DNA of 64,000 nucleotides from Gigaspora rosea (taxonomy: Eukaryota; Glomeromycota; Glomeromycetes; Diversisporales; Gigasporaceae), in assembly GCA_003550325.1 (NCBI GenBank), contig QKWP01001145.1, forward strand, positions 94,107 through 158,106. The letters run 5' to 3'. Each line of letters begins with the position of its first letter. The stretch's first letter is position 1. The position numbers were made by a program, and so were the translations under genes. The notes beneath the pieces are model-generated. The model was not told where the DNA came from and made no database searches. It saw only the letters and a program-made list of their open reading frames with translations. Of the stretch, positions 25,141-37,266 are shown piece by piece.

Positions 25141-25587
25141 CTAAATTTTACTCGTGACCAGATCCAATTCGGAAGCCGCATTCCCAAAATGGAAGAGTAA
25201 ACAACGTTGATCTTTTGAGGGGGTAAACCAAAACGCCCACTTTTGTTGAAAAATCGAAAGGCCAAAGAGGCACCGAGGAAAGTACCAAAACTGGAAGGAC
25301 TTTAAAAGAGTTACGCCATACAGAATAAGATATCTAACCAAGTATTTACTTCTGTTTTCATGTCTATAAAACTTGACAAAGCTCCAGGTTATTATGCCTA
25401 CTACTTCTTCGCTTAGTAGTACTAGAGACTTCTGCTCGGAGGCCTCTCCCATAAGGGATCGAATCTTTTTCAACTCTATTTTAGCTACAACCAAGTATAC
25501 GATAATTAGCCTTAAGTCCCAGCTGCTACTAGTAAAGTTTTGTTGCATGTTGAATATGTTAACTGTATGGTTTTCGTAGGTTAGCAT
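25141..25587 (-). CDS. Hypothetical 148-residue ORF, possibly a gene relic
   Basis: An uninterrupted frame runs from an ATG at 25587 to a TAA-type stop at 25141. I do not recognise it. It contains SEQKSLVLLSEEVVGI and an aromatic-rich C-terminus (FQFWYFPRCLFGL, QQKWAFWFTP). The region is more GC-rich than its neighbours, which supports past coding, but a shorter coding-like run in another frame upstream (SDDPLYQNFQEC) suggests a frameshift. It could be part of an older transposon. Confidence 0.25.
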   Translation of the reverse strand: MLTYENHTVNIFNMQQNFTSSSWDLRLIIVYLVVAKIELKKIRSLMGEASEQKSLVLLSEEVVGIITWSFVKFYRHENRSKYLVRYLILYGVTLLKSFQFWYFPRCLFGLSIFQQKWAFWFTPSKDQRCLLFHFGNAASELDLVTSKI

Positions 25588-25639
25588 TCTTGAAAATTTT
25601 GATACAAGGGATCATCAGAAAGAGTTCTCCATTATTCTG

Positions 25640-26559
25640 TTTAATAATAATATTAAATTGTCCTACAAAGTTTTAATTATATATTATTTTCAGAAAAATT
25701 TAAAATATCAGTATTATATTGTACAAATAGAAGAAATTTTTTTTAAATAGCCAATACAATATCAGCTTATAATACATCTAATTGTTAAATTATCTTTAGT
25801 AAATTTTTTTTTTGTTGTTAAAATGAGATTATGCCACTGGTCTTTATTAAATATATATTGATTGTTACAATATTATTGCTTATAATCTTTATACAATCTA
25901 CTAAGTACCAAACTTGGACTATTTTATCTATGATCTAAACCTATCAGAACCTACCATATTTCTATTTATATAGCTAGCCTGGTTTTGTATATCCCTTTTT
26001 TAGCCAACAATTCATATGGGCAGATTTGTTTCCACTCAATATTGTCACAAATTCAGTTTTATCACATATGATGATCAAAACATGACCATTAACCAATCCA
26101 ATTAATAACGTGACATTTGTTAATCAAAAAATATGATTAAAATCAATAACATTTCAAACGATTTATTATCAGTTATCAAATTATTTATTATCAGCGAAGC
26201 TTTATTTAATTATATATTTTTAAATAGTAATTCGACTCTATATTACTGTCATTACCATCTACTAGAGACGCATTTCAACTTTTAGCTTATATTAAATTAA
26301 ACAATATCGCTCATATATATTTGATTTAAATCTCATCTACACAACTACTATAAAATTATAACACAAGATATAAAATACTGTTAATTAAAATAATTAAAGA
26401 TTATCTAAAATGTCTAGTATTCTTTTGTTGACTATATCTAGTAAACTAATGTTTTAGTTTTGAGATTAGTAAATATTAATACGAAGTAAAAAGATTATCA
26501 ATTTTGTAAGGTCTTAGTGAATAAATATAAACATGGAAATTCATACCACAATACCGAAA
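25640..26559. other. AT-rich stretch with no gene seen
   Basis: Nothing beyond random short ORFs. ATTATCAGTTATCAAATTATTTATTATCAG at about 26165-26196 is a small local direct repeat. Confidence 0.45.
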
Positions 26560-26574
26560 CTATTCTTGTATTCT

Positions 26575-26862
26575 GAAATAACTATTCTTGTTTGTAAAGA
26601 TCTTTGCCACATACTGCACATGGCCCCATGTTTTTACGTTGTCTATATTTTTTTTATTCGTGCTTAAGTTTCTATCAAATAAAACCAACTCAGTATAATG
26701 TTAATAACAAAGTTGATAGTACAAACCAACTTCAGCGTTTAAATTCTAAGCAGCAGAGTTTTGCATAGCTTTAAGTGAGAGTTTTGGTATTAGTTTATGA
26801 AACTTTTCTCTGCTACATACTGCACAGGGTCCCGTATTTCTATGTTGTGATTCCTTTGACAT
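26575..26862 (-). pseudogene. Two tandem relics of a CxxC-headed protein
   Basis: On the minus strand a 38-codon ORF from an ATG at 26862 to a stop at 26746 begins MSKESQHRNTGPCAVCSR. A second, headless copy at about 26655-26580 reads RKNMGPCAVCGKDLYKQE and ends in a stop. The shared [RH]-[KR]-N-x-G-P-C-A-V-C is a short zinc-binding-like knuckle at the N-terminus. Two copies 200 bases apart in the same orientation look like a local duplication of a gene start, or two alternative first exons of a decayed gene. I cannot name the family. Confidence 0.4.
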
Positions 26863-27279
26863 TGTCACTAATAAGTTTTTATTCTTGCGAGATCCCAAAA
26901 AACCATTGTGGGATCCCTGAAACTAAGGTCTTGGCAAATATAAATGTGAAATTTCCAACTGTCATATTTTTAGAAAAAAAGTTTTAGCTCTATTTTTACA
27001 AAGCCTAAATATTTACTATCGTATTTAATAAATCAACCAATCAACGTTAATTTTACAATAATTACATTTTTTGCCGATCAGAAATAAATCCGCCCATATG
27101 AGTATTTACATATCTGCCACTTTACTCATATTTTCTAGTATCATCACTTCCGATTTGGTTTATATGATTCCAAATATTTGTTTTATGCTTCCAAATTGGT
27201 ACACACAAAGTTTCTTACTAGTATACTTCTCAGAAGTTTATATCTCAAGCCATGCTGCAGCCTCTACCACATTGGGTAA

Positions 27280-27857
27280 TAGTGTTCTGACCTGTCACAA
27301 AAATCCTATCTCAGGTCACCTGCGAGTGGGTCATTCGGGTCATCCAGGTGAGCACTAGGTAATAAAAAAAATTCTGCTACAGGTCACCCGCGAGTAGGCC
27401 ACCTGGGTCATTTGGGTGAACACTAGGTAATATAAAAAATTTTGCTATGGGTCACCTGGGGTGGGCAGTCTAATTCTAAAAAAAAAAGTAAATTTTAATA
27501 TTATTGCATCTATTCGCTGTTAATTTTTTTTATCCAATTTATTAATCTTTATTATAGTTCAACTGATCTATCAAACTCATTTGGAGCATGATTTAATAAT
27601 AAAAATTATATGATCACAAAAACTCATGTTCTATTGGGTTCAGTTCCAAGCAGGGTCAAACTGAGTTTTGGCAAGCAGGATAATATCCCAACTCATACTT
27701 GTCACCCATGTGGTAACCTACAGGTTGACCCGCAGGTAACCTGCAGGTTGACCTACAAGTGACCCGCGAGTTGACCACTCGGGTGGGCCATAATTCTATC
27801 TGGGTTACCTGCTCACCGTAGGTGACCCAGGTGATACTTATTCGGGTCAGAACACTA
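27280..27857. mobile_element. hAT-like non-autonomous element with 8-bp target duplication
   Basis: The ends are TAGTGTTCTGACC and GGTCAGAACACTA, a perfect 13-bp inverted pair. TTGGGTAA flanks both sides (27272-27279, 27858-27865). The 8-bp duplication and TAGTG start are hAT features. The subterminal regions are dense in GGTCACC/GGTGACC, GGGTCA and CAGGTGA motifs on both sides, the kind of repeated sites hAT transposases bind. The 578-bp interior has no transposase. It is the same family as 5590-5791. Confidence 0.9.
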
Positions 27858-27865
27858 TTGGGTAA

Positions 27866-29270
27866 GTATCTCAAGCCTGCTTGCTGCTACAACTAGCTGA
27901 TTTTCTTGCAACTTCAGAACTCAAGATTTAGCATTCTGAATTCAGAAATATGCGAACAACTGTACTTTTCGCTATAATAATGAGGTATCTAGGCATATTT
28001 CATCAAAGCTTCTAGTGCTAAGCATAGTTAGCTTGTATTATAAGGCTTAGGCCAACCCTAACTTTTGTACTACTATTTGCATTTATACTAGCTATACCTA
28101 AATTGGTGGTTCCAAATCCTCTTAACATCCTAAGACTCCCATATGGGTGCACCCAGAGCTTTATTGGGTCTTAACACATACATGCCTCTATGCTTTTGCT
28201 TCTTATTGGCCAGTAAGTTTCGTCTGCCCTTGCAAGATTTATTCTAATCCTCAATATTTATATTCAATCTTTCATCCAATTTTATACTAATCTATTCCAA
28301 ACTACCAAACCAGTTAGCTCAGAAAAATTGGTTAGCCCAGCTTTATGTGCCTGATGGACTTCCTTTCTTTAATACCTAATTCTAAAACATAGGTTCTTTT
28401 TCTCTGGTATGTCTCTGGTGGCCAGGTTAATGCCCCCTTTTGCTATAGGGTCTCTTTTATTCAGTTCTTTGGTCTTTAGTCATAATTCTGGTCTTCTGTA
28501 GTACTGTTAAAGAATCTTGTATACCTCCTTGCTTGAGGCTTGCCAAATAGGTTTCAATTGTTCCAGTCCCTTAAATTTGTCTATATAAACTTACACATCT
28601 GTGTCGCTGCTCACATTCATGATAGTAGTACCAAGGTTACAAGTAATATATCCGACCAATCAATGAACAAATATTATCATAACACAGACCTATTTTTCAA
28701 TTCATCTTTAGTGAAATTTGAACTCTAGACCTGTTACTTAGAGGATGACAACCAGATAGCTTCTCTATGTTACTACACTATCTTTAGTAAATTTTAAAAA
28801 TATCTGTCTATTATCTTTTATAAATCTTCATACAGATATTTGGATTTTTTTGTATACACCAGGCTAATATATAACATATTTTACTACAATCTTTTGCATA
28901 TTGCCTTTTTTATACCCTATCAATCAGCCTTATATTTGATAACATATCAGACTGCTATTGATATAGGTAATTATTAGATGATATTTTGGTAATATTTTTG
29001 ATTTTGACCCATGACTAAATTGATCAATTTTACTAAAAATATTTTTTAGAAATTATTGAAAACTTTGTTAGTGAATACAAAATGATAATATATATAATGA
29101 TAATAATAAAATTACAACAATATATAATTATTGAGATATACTTATCAAGATATCAATAAACAAAAAATTAATAAAAAATTCACAATTAATTATAAAAATT
29201 AAACAGAAGTAAAAACTATTCTGCATATACTATATAAAAAGTTATACAAAAAATCAGTAGCTATTTTTAA
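27866..29270. other. Intergenic stretch with a possible LINE relic
   Basis: Bases 28030-28540 are less AT-rich than the surroundings. On the minus strand they read fragments such as RDPIAKGGINLATRDIPEKK, which resembles the 'GGI-x-L' region that follows the reverse transcriptase in fungal LINEs. Stops are frequent, so this is only a tentative relic. The rest is AT-rich with no gene. Confidence 0.25.
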
Positions 29271-29640
29271 GGGTAGGGTGAACGTAGATCAATTTTCATA
29301 TGATCTATATGGTACTATAAGATTTTATATAGAAATTAAACACATGCCCCTGATAAAACTTTTTAGAAATGTGGCCAATTTTAACAAAAATTTGGTATCA
29401 TGTAGAATGAGCCCTTATTTTCATAATTGTAAAATTCTAGAACTTATAATATTTGAAAAAATCTATCTTCATATATTGATAAAAAAAACTTAGATAGGCC
29501 TAAATTTATTTAGGTAGCACAAAAAATTGCTAATTCTGATTGGTCAGATCACGTTGTTTACAATTCTGATTGGTCAATCACATGATTTAATATAATTACA
29601 ACGTGATTACTATTAGAAATGATCTATGTTCACCCTACTC
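29271..29640. mobile_element. MITE A copy 2, TTAA-flanked
   Basis: A 370-bp element beginning GGGTAGGGTGAACGTAGATC and ending GATCTATGTTCACCCTACTC. TTAA is duplicated on both sides (29267-29270, 29641-29644). It is the best-preserved copy of the family found nested at 3456-3819. It lies directly beside a decayed MITE B, as copy 1 does, although here the two are adjacent and not nested. Confidence 0.85.
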
Positions 29641-29691
29641 TTAAATGAAAGAGGTTTTTTAGTAATTACAAGTTTTTTAGTAATTACAAGT

Positions 29692-30001
29692 AATTGCTAT
29701 ATAATAAAAATATATTGAATTATAAGTGTTTAAGTAAATATGTTTAGGAGGTCAAAATATATATTCTTTAAAATTTTTATACAAATCAGAGAACTTTTAA
29801 GTATTTTTTATATTTGTCAAATATATTTTTTTAACAAATTTTAATTTTTTCATCAAATGTAAAAATTAAAAGTCAAATAATAAAATGTTCATTAATCTTG
29901 CTAAAATTATATAGTATATGCATTTTGATCTTCAAATAAATTTATATAAGCAATAATAATTGATTTATTTAGTAGATTTTGGAATTTACTATGTAGTGAC
30001 T
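29692..30001. mobile_element. MITE B copy 2, decayed
   Basis: It aligns by eye with 57674-58010: AATTGCTATATAAT at the left, GTTTAAGTAAAT and GGTCAAAATA near the left arm, and TTTACTATGTAGTGACT at the right. The sequence to the right (TTGTCAAT, then TAGCTTATTTTTA, then GTTTTTTGACCAAAAGAG) is also shared with 58011-58076, so the repeat unit is larger than MITE B itself. Confidence 0.6.
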
Positions 30002-30229
30002 ATTGTCAATTATATGAGATAGCTTATTTTTAAATTAAAGATATTTTAAAGTTTTTTGACCAAAAGAGGAATATTTTATTTTAAATATAGACTTTGGTCA
30101 CATATAGAGGCATTTATAAATACCGTTATGTACCCCCTCATAGTAGCACTTGACCCTCTCTTTACTATATAAAAAAATTTTTCAAAATCCATATGTTTAT
30201 ATATAAAATTTTACAAAAACTTGAATATA

Positions 30230-30545
30230 TTGTGATACAGTAATCCGATTTGGGTGATTTAGGTACCATTCGATTCGTCTTAGTGAGACAAATCCAATAA
30301 TACCAAAATTATTTAATTTGGACTACTGGATCAATAGTTATTCAAAAAAAACTTTTGATTTTATAGTCATTTTATAAGAAAACATAATAACCAATAGTAT
30401 TTGGCCAATAACTTTTAATACAGTGATCCGAATGAAATGGAATTGGTACCATTCGACTTCTCTTACTGAGATGAATCGAATAGCACCAAAATAATTAAAT
30501 ATGGACTACTGGATTAGTTTTTAGACAATTTTTTCTAAAAAAATT
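30230..30545. repeat. Diverged relative of the 6394-7166 fold-back element
   Basis: Two blocks carry the same phrases as the large fold-back: AGTAATCCGATT / AGTGATCCGAAT, GGTACCATTCGA followed by a GAGACAAATC-like inverted piece, and ATTTGGACTACTGGAT. The order is block, spacer, block in direct orientation, in contrast to one long hairpin. Confidence 0.6.
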
Positions 30546-30702
30546 GCGTTATATTTTTTTGACTCCCCCCTACTTAAGAGAAAAAATATTATATTTTGTC
30601 AGACCAATGCCCCATAGTAGTGCTATATAGTATACTGTAAAGTATAAATATGCTTGGCAGTATAATTAGAAAGAAAAAATAAATTTGTCGTACCTGCGCG
30701 AC

Positions 30703-31280
30703 ATGTTACACCCCCTGCTTCGACCTTAAATCGCACGATTTTATAGACAAAAAATTTTATTTTTTTAAAAATTCAAAATTTTATTTAATAAAGTGTAAAA
30801 TACATATAAAAAAGCATATTATATAATGTAAAACTTTATTCTGAACAACTTTTTCTAAGTAATAAAGATAGATTGTTTTAGTAAAAAAAATGTTTTATAA
30901 GAAAAATCAAAAATTTCCAAAGTTAGTATATATAAAACTTTTTTTACTAAAACAATCTACCTTTATAACTTAGAAAAAGTTGTTTAACATAAAATTTTAC
31001 ATGTAATACTTAAACGTAACTATAGATTATATTAGTAAAAAAAAGTTTTATATGTGCTAACATTTGAAATTTTTGATTTTTCTTATAAAATTTTTTTTTA
31101 CTAAAACAATCTATCTTTGTGACTTAGAAAAAGTTGTTCAGAATAAAATTTTACATTATATGCTTTGATATTGCTTATTTATTTTTACATTTTACTAGTA
31201 AAATTTTTAATTTTAAAACTTAAAATTTTTTGTTTACAAAATCGCGCGATTTGATTGGTTGGAATCAGGGTGTGACAAAT
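30703..31280. mobile_element. Fold-back element, about 575 bp
   Basis: A long inverted repeat. The outer left reads TGTTACACCCCCTGCTTCGACC and the outer right, on the other strand, TTTGTCACACCCTGATTCCAACC. Inner arms share ATCGCGCGATTTTGT-like sequence and, nearer the centre, ATAGATTGTTTTAGTAAAAA and TTCTGAACAACTTTTTCTAAG. The arms cover nearly everything. Non-coding. Confidence 0.75.
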
Positions 31281-31544
31281 TTCTATTCCCAATTAGAAAA
31301 TTCTAGATGGTCTAAAAGAGCTTAAAATAAATTTAGAGCATTCTCAAGTAACTAAATATTTTTGAATTTTTAGATTTTCTATAACCTTTTTATAGCCAAT
31401 AGAATTGCTATATTTTTGTATTTTGATATTGTTTAATGCTGTTTTCCTCTTTTACAGAATATTTTTTTTATATTAAATACAAAATTAACTTGAAGTAGCT
31501 TTAGCCCAAAAAATTAAATTTAATGATATTTTATTCTTTTCTAT

Positions 31545-33004
31545 TTTACTATGTTTCAACATTTTGATAATAGTATCAATTTACTTTTAGTTGAAACTAT
31601 GAAGTCTACTATTCAAGATGCTTTATTGTAATACAGAAAAATATTCAAATTTTTCTTCAAAAAGTTTTAAATAAAATTTTTATTATATTAGATATATAGA
31701 CCTTTTGTACCAATATGCCTTTTCTTTGTATTATAGCATATTGAATAAATAATGGCTAAAAACTCAAAAAATTCTACTTGATATTTATATGCTTCCTTAT
31801 TTATATACTGGTGAAGAAATTAATAAACAATTGTATACTATTTTAGTAGCCTTTGATACTATTAACAAAATACTTTCTGCTACTACTAATAGAGGTTCTA
31901 ATATGATTTTAGCAATACAGTTGTTAAAAAAAGATTTTGTTTTACCAAATAATTATTTTGATTTTTAGTCTTATTGTTGTCTAGCTTATATATTAAATTT
32001 TATTGCTATAGCTAGCATAACACCTATTAAATTATTTATTAAAAATGTGCATAAGTTTGTAAAAGCTATCTTTACTTCTTTGTCTATAACTCAAAATTTT
32101 AGAGAACTTGAAAAATCTGTTAGTGAAAGTAAAGCAATTCATAAACCTTTACAAGACTTTTCAACCCAGTAAAATAGTACAAACCTTATGCTTTAGTCTA
32201 TATAGCTATATCTACAATAATTGTAACTATTATTGGATATAATAAAAGCCCTAACAAATATAAGCTTTTACTAAAAAAAAAGCTAACCTTCAAGTTGCAA
32301 CACAATTTCTTTAACTATTCTATAAAGCTACTAATGTTCTTTCTAGGAGCATATATACAACTTAAGGGCTTTCAATTCTACTTGTTGATAATAATTAATA
32401 CTATTTCATCATATATTCAAAATTTAACAAGTTCTGAATTTCTTAAAACAACCACAACTCAAATGTTTAATTAACTTCAGAAATATATAGATGAAATCTA
32501 TAATAAAACAGCATTTATAGCTGCTATTCTTAATTTTCATATTAAACTTGAGCTAATACTTGCTGATATAAACACTAAAGTGAATCATGCTATTTTTAAT
32601 AATATTTTTAGATCTGAGTACCTTGTACCTATTTTAAATGATTCTTCTACTAATTTAGAAACACCATTGAATTTATCATATACAGAGCAAGTTGCTCACA
32701 AAAGAAGAACAAATACTCTCACCAATAGGGCAGATGAATTTCCCAATATCTAAATCAAGCTTTCTTGCCTATGAGCATCAATCCCTTGAACTGGTGAAAG
32801 CTCAATTCTACTTGTTTTCCTCATCTGTCTCAGATGGTCAAAGATTACCTAACCATTCAATCTACATCTGTACCTTCTGAACAAGTATTCTCCAAGGCAG
32901 GTAATACAATTTGTGCTAAATGTACATGCCTATCTGAGAAGAGTATACAAGCACTTATGTGTATTAATTCTTGGTTAGATCATAACATTAAATTTCATAA
33001 ATAA
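31545..33004 (+). pseudogene. hAT-family transposase, inactivated
   Basis: Several + strand fragments in changing frames fit a hAT transposase in order. A central piece at about 31960-32170 reads LAYILNFIAIA then FIKNVHKFVKAIF. A middle piece lies at 32450-32690. The C-terminal dimerisation region at 32834-33004 is intact in one frame: VKDYLTIQSTSVPSEQVFSKAG, CLSEKSIQALMCINSWL, then a TAA. The [ST]-S-x-P-S-E-x-x-F-S-x-[AG]-G signature is diagnostic of the hAT C-terminus. Many stops lie upstream. It is unrelated in detail to the intact hAT at 50265-54283, with different C-terminal wording. Confidence 0.7.
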
Positions 33005-33404
33005 TTATAAGTACTTGTGTACAAATTATAGGTCTAGATTGTAAAGGCCAATTTTTTAAAGAAAAAATGATGCGGGGTCTCCCTTTATTAGAAATTTAAA
33101 TAAAGTTTTTTTATACAATACAAGATTTTTTAACATATAAACTAAATGAATTAATTTTATCACTAAATATAACGATAAAGTTTTCAGTAAATTATTAATA
33201 TTTTTAAAAAAAATAAACTATTGTCACTTACTTTTGGTATAAATTCGTTTAAACAACGTTCAATATTATGCTAATTAATAATATTATTTTCTGTGAATTC
33301 TAAAAAACTGGCTTATTTGATTCTAATACTGTAATATAACGATAAGAAATTTCAATCAACGAATAAAAAAAAAATTGCGTGATACTCAACATTTGTAATT
33401 GGTT

Positions 33405-33550
33405 GACTTGAAATTGGCCGGCTTATAAATGGCTCGGCTCTAGTTTTTGGAGCTGAATGATCGGCTCAGCTCTGGTTGTGGAGCCGAAGAGTTTGCTCGG
33501 CTTTATATACATTAGCCGTGAGTCGAGCCGAGCCAACCATTTGCATTACT
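33405..33550. repeat. GAGCCGAGCC-rich end, probably of the hAT element to its left
   Basis: GGCTCGGCTC and its complement recur at least four times within 120 bases (GGCTCGGCTCTAG, CGGCTCAGCTC, GAGCCGAAGAG, GAGCCGAGCC). Such subterminal motif clusters are usual near hAT termini, and a transposase relic lies 400 bases upstream. The terminal inverted repeat partner on the left side was not found. Confidence 0.4.
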
Positions 33551-33559
33551 AGCTCATGA

Positions 33560-36500
33560 GTAAATCTGAAAAAAAAAAAAAATTTATTGATCAATTTTAT
33601 TAAATGTTCACATATAGTTTTGATTGATATTGACTAGTATACCGCGCATCCCAACGTGTCACGGGTATATAAATTCAGTCAAGATTTTTTGAGTTCTCCG
33701 AGATAATTTACTGAAAAGAAATAAGATAATTTGTTTATACATTTAAGACCTTTCGAGAACATAACGTTTTAATAATTGAAAAAAAAACGACAATTAAAGT
33801 ATCTTCGGCTTTAATACATAATAAAGTTTGCTGTACGAAATAATTTCGAACTGACTTTGTTTTTAGTCAAGAGTACTTAACACTACTTAAATCATTTCAT
33901 TGGTTTATTTATGTTTGTAGGTAAGATGATAAAAACTATTATTATGTGTTTTATCGAATTATTAACAACCTAGATGAGAACCTAAAATAATTTTATGCTA
34001 TCTTAATAATCTTAATATGGGGTGAGCCTAGAATTGATATTAAAAAAACAAATAATTTTATAGATAAATTTCATTGATACAGTACTGTACATTTATCAGG
34101 TAAAATATATTGTCCCAATGCGGAGATTTGCAAAGTTCAATATTAATTCTGTGGCAGTAGTTACGACTTTGTCATAACAGTTACAGTTTTTTATCGTATA
34201 TACCGTAGGGGAGATAGCCCACGACGAATTTGTAATTATAATGCAGGTTATCAATATGGTTAAATGAATATTTGCATTGGTATTTCGGGCGAATCCGAGA
34301 TATTCGCTCAGAATTCATTGCATATTTCCACGCACTAATCACGTTTTTAAAATTTTTTTTGTGAGTGAACCACGAAGCGGTAGTCGCAATTTTTTCCGCA
34401 TGCCGATGCGTTGTAAGTTGTGAATACGTAATACTGGCACCAATAATGGAATATATAAGGATAATTAGATTATCACCATTAAATAATTCAATGAGTCATA
34501 TGATAAAAAAAAAAACAATGTAACGTTACGTCAAATTAAAAAAGATTGCATAGTTAAGATTAATAGAATTTATTATAATGATTTTAATAAATTCAGAATA
34601 TTTTAATTATGTAAATATTTAGCTCAAATTGAATCAAGAATCATTTCGTAATTGAGTCATATGATATGACACCTTGCATTCAAAGAATTATATAGAATTA
34701 CTTTATTCATACATTTAAATTCATATGACTCGAGTGAGAAAGTCACATTTGTCGGTTAAAATGGATAATGATTTTACCGTAATATAAAAACAGTCGAACC
34801 AACTAAATAGATAAAACATATAATAGATAACGAAAATCAAAATATATTGAAACTTAACTAAACTTCGATAATTCAAATAAACCCTGTTCATATCAAGTTT
34901 AAACGTGAACCTTAACTATTTCTGGTTTATCTTAAATTGAATAGAAATGGAATCAAGGTTTCAATTAAAGTTAGTCAAATCATAACAATAATAAACAGAA
35001 TAAAAAAAAAAAAAAAGAATTACGATGAGTCGGGAGCTTTATTATTGAAATTTAATATAATTATATGCAGAAACAACGTACTGTACGTATGTACGTTATC
35101 TGGAAGACCGTAAATTGATATATAACGTAATTGGAAATATAGAACGCCATCTCTCCTTACACAAGGTTAACGTTATGAGTTATATATAATCAAAGTGCTG
35201 TATAACCGATAAACCGTTTTATATTATGCACAACCATCCATTTGCATAAATTAGTACGTATGAGAATAGCAGAAGTCACATTATTATAATTATATAAAAT
35301 AGCCAGTTGGTCTAATCTTTTTTTGAAGGAGAGATTAAGTTTTAGTTGAACCATTGTTCAAAATAATGACTTAGCCTAATAAACAAACGAAACGGTACGT
35401 ATGCAAAAAAACAAATGCAAACCTCAGTTTCGGAAATTAAACATTAGTTTATTAATTTCCGTAATTGGCTATTCATTTATGTGTATACACAACGACAATG
35501 GACAATGGATAATAAAACCCGATAAGTAAATAAAAAACAAAAAGATAATCAGCGTCGATACTTCTCTGTTGTCTGATGATGCATCATCATTGACATCACA
35601 GATTCGCAAGAGGTATTTCCTTCTTTAAAACAATTCAGCAATAGGTCACACGATTTTCACATATAAGAGTAAGCGATAGATACTGTCGTTATCTGTAAGT
35701 TACCGAAATAAAGTTTTTTTTTTTTTTTTTTGAGCATTACTGTAAAAAAATGACGACTGAAAATAACAAAAATAAAAGACCGCTAATACCCTAATTTTCT
35801 CGACATCGAGAATAATATATTAGTCAAGCAAGTAGTGATAATAAAAAAAAAAAAAAACATTCCGACAAAAAAGTGAAGACTTTCAGTGAAACAGATTCAA
35901 AAAATTACCAAATTGGATTTCCGTTGAACTTTGATGAATATGCCACACAAAGTTCAGCCTAAGTATCTTGCATTAAAGATTGTGCTGTAACTTTAAATTG
36001 AATAATGAACATCTCAATATATCTGTATACTCGATATAATTGTGTTGTAACACTCCTAAAAAGATAAATTAATAAATTAATTAATATATTTTCTTTAACC
36101 TTAAAGTTGTGCAACACTGTAACAAGTTCCTTACTCAGTAGAGTTAGATCTTTCTTCATTCGTATTTCTTTGATTCTGCATTACAATTACGAAAGAGGTG
36201 AAAATTATTGCGTAAAAAATAAATAAAGTAAAAATTAAGTTAATCCTTAATTAAGCATAAATTCAATTGCCAAAATAATCTATATTTATTAAATTAATAA
36301 TCATATTACAACCTTGATTCTTTAAATTACATACAACAAAAGAGATATAAGTAAGATGTCAAAAAAGATTAGACAACTTTAACACATAACAGAAAGTTTA
36401 CATAAATTAGAAATACAGTATGTGCAGAAAAAAAAAAAACAAACCAACAGATGCAATATGTTCAGTATAAGAATGTGGAAACTTAATATACCGAATAAAG

Positions 36501-36800
36501 AAAATAATTTCACCAGGAAAATAGGATTACATCTGTATGTATGCGCAAAAGATTCTATAATGCATGACAAATAAAGTAATGTAATATGAAAAAAAATTTT
36601 AAAAATGCTCTATGAGATACTATATATATTGTATATGTTTTAACCATAGTTAGGTTGTCAAAAGACAGCAATTAGACACCATTGGACATATAAAAAACTA
36701 TCAATAGACATATATTTGTCTAATGACTTTTTTTTCATTAGACTATAAAAACACTGCCATGGTTTTTTAGATTAAGTGAAAGCAGATGACTCTTATTATT
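33560..36800. other. Long gene-poor stretch
   Basis: No multi-codon similarity is seen. It contains a 16-base perfect palindrome TGATGATGCATCATCA (35574-35589), several poly(A)/poly(T) tracts and one weak ORF (35751-35959). Base composition is less skewed at 34100-34450 and 35350-35650, where unrecognised regulatory or non-coding RNA sequence could sit. Confidence 0.4.
35751..35959 (+). pseudogene. Possible decayed small gene
   Basis: An ATG after an A-rich leader gives MTTENNKNKRPLIP, then two close in-frame stops, then a same-frame Lys-rich run (HSDKKVKTFSETDSKNYQIG) ending ATQSSA and a stop. The pattern resembles the first exon of a gene that has acquired stops, or sequence errors around a 15-base A run. 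No family recognised. Confidence 0.2.
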
Positions 36801-36821
36801 CATTTGCTTTGAGTTCAGAAA

Positions 36822-37031
36822 CTATTTATTGACTATTTGGTCTTCAAGTGGTGTAACCTTAGGAAAGTCTTCACCAAGAAAAAGCAAAGAAGCATAGCTA
36901 TCATCCCTTGTAGTAGATGCAAAGTTTGCCGAAGATAAATATTGGGAAGGAGATGCTGAAGAAGATGTTTCGATATTGGTATTGTTACTTCTTTCAGCGT
37001 TGGTAGGAGCGGACGAAGTACTCGAAGTCAT
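36822..37031 (-). CDS. Small Ser/Thr-rich protein or first exon, 69 residues
   Basis: The ATG at 37031 has a very A-rich upstream run, as expected of a fungal start. The product begins MTSSTSSAPTNAERSNN, is Ser/Thr/Asn-rich and disordered for 45 residues, then ends DSYASLLFLGEDFPKVTPL and EDQIVNK before a stop. A GTTACA donor-like site just after PK could join it to another exon that I cannot identify. No known domain; it could be an N-terminal activation or linker region. Confidence 0.4.
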   Translation of the reverse strand: MTSSTSSAPTNAERSNNTNIETSSSASPSQYLSSANFASTTRDDSYASLLFLGEDFPKVTPLEDQIVNK

Positions 37032-37157
37032 TCTTTTTTGTTTTTTTTTTGTTTTTTTTTTATTATAAGCGATAGGTTTGGTTTTTTTTTATAATAAAAT
37101 TTGATAGTTTTTTTTTTTATTATAAAGGATAGTTTTTTTTTTTTAAAAAAAAATTAC

Positions 37158-37192
37158 TTTATTATTATTATTATTATTATATATTATTATTA
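37158..37192. repeat. (ATT)n microsatellite
   Basis: A run of ATT units within a T-rich tract, upstream of the minus-strand ORF that ends at 36822. Confidence 0.8.
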
Positions 37193-37266
37193 TGACAATT
37201 TATTTTTTATTTTTTTTTCTTTGACTTTTAAAATTTTTGAGAGAAAAGAAAAAAATTTGAATATTA

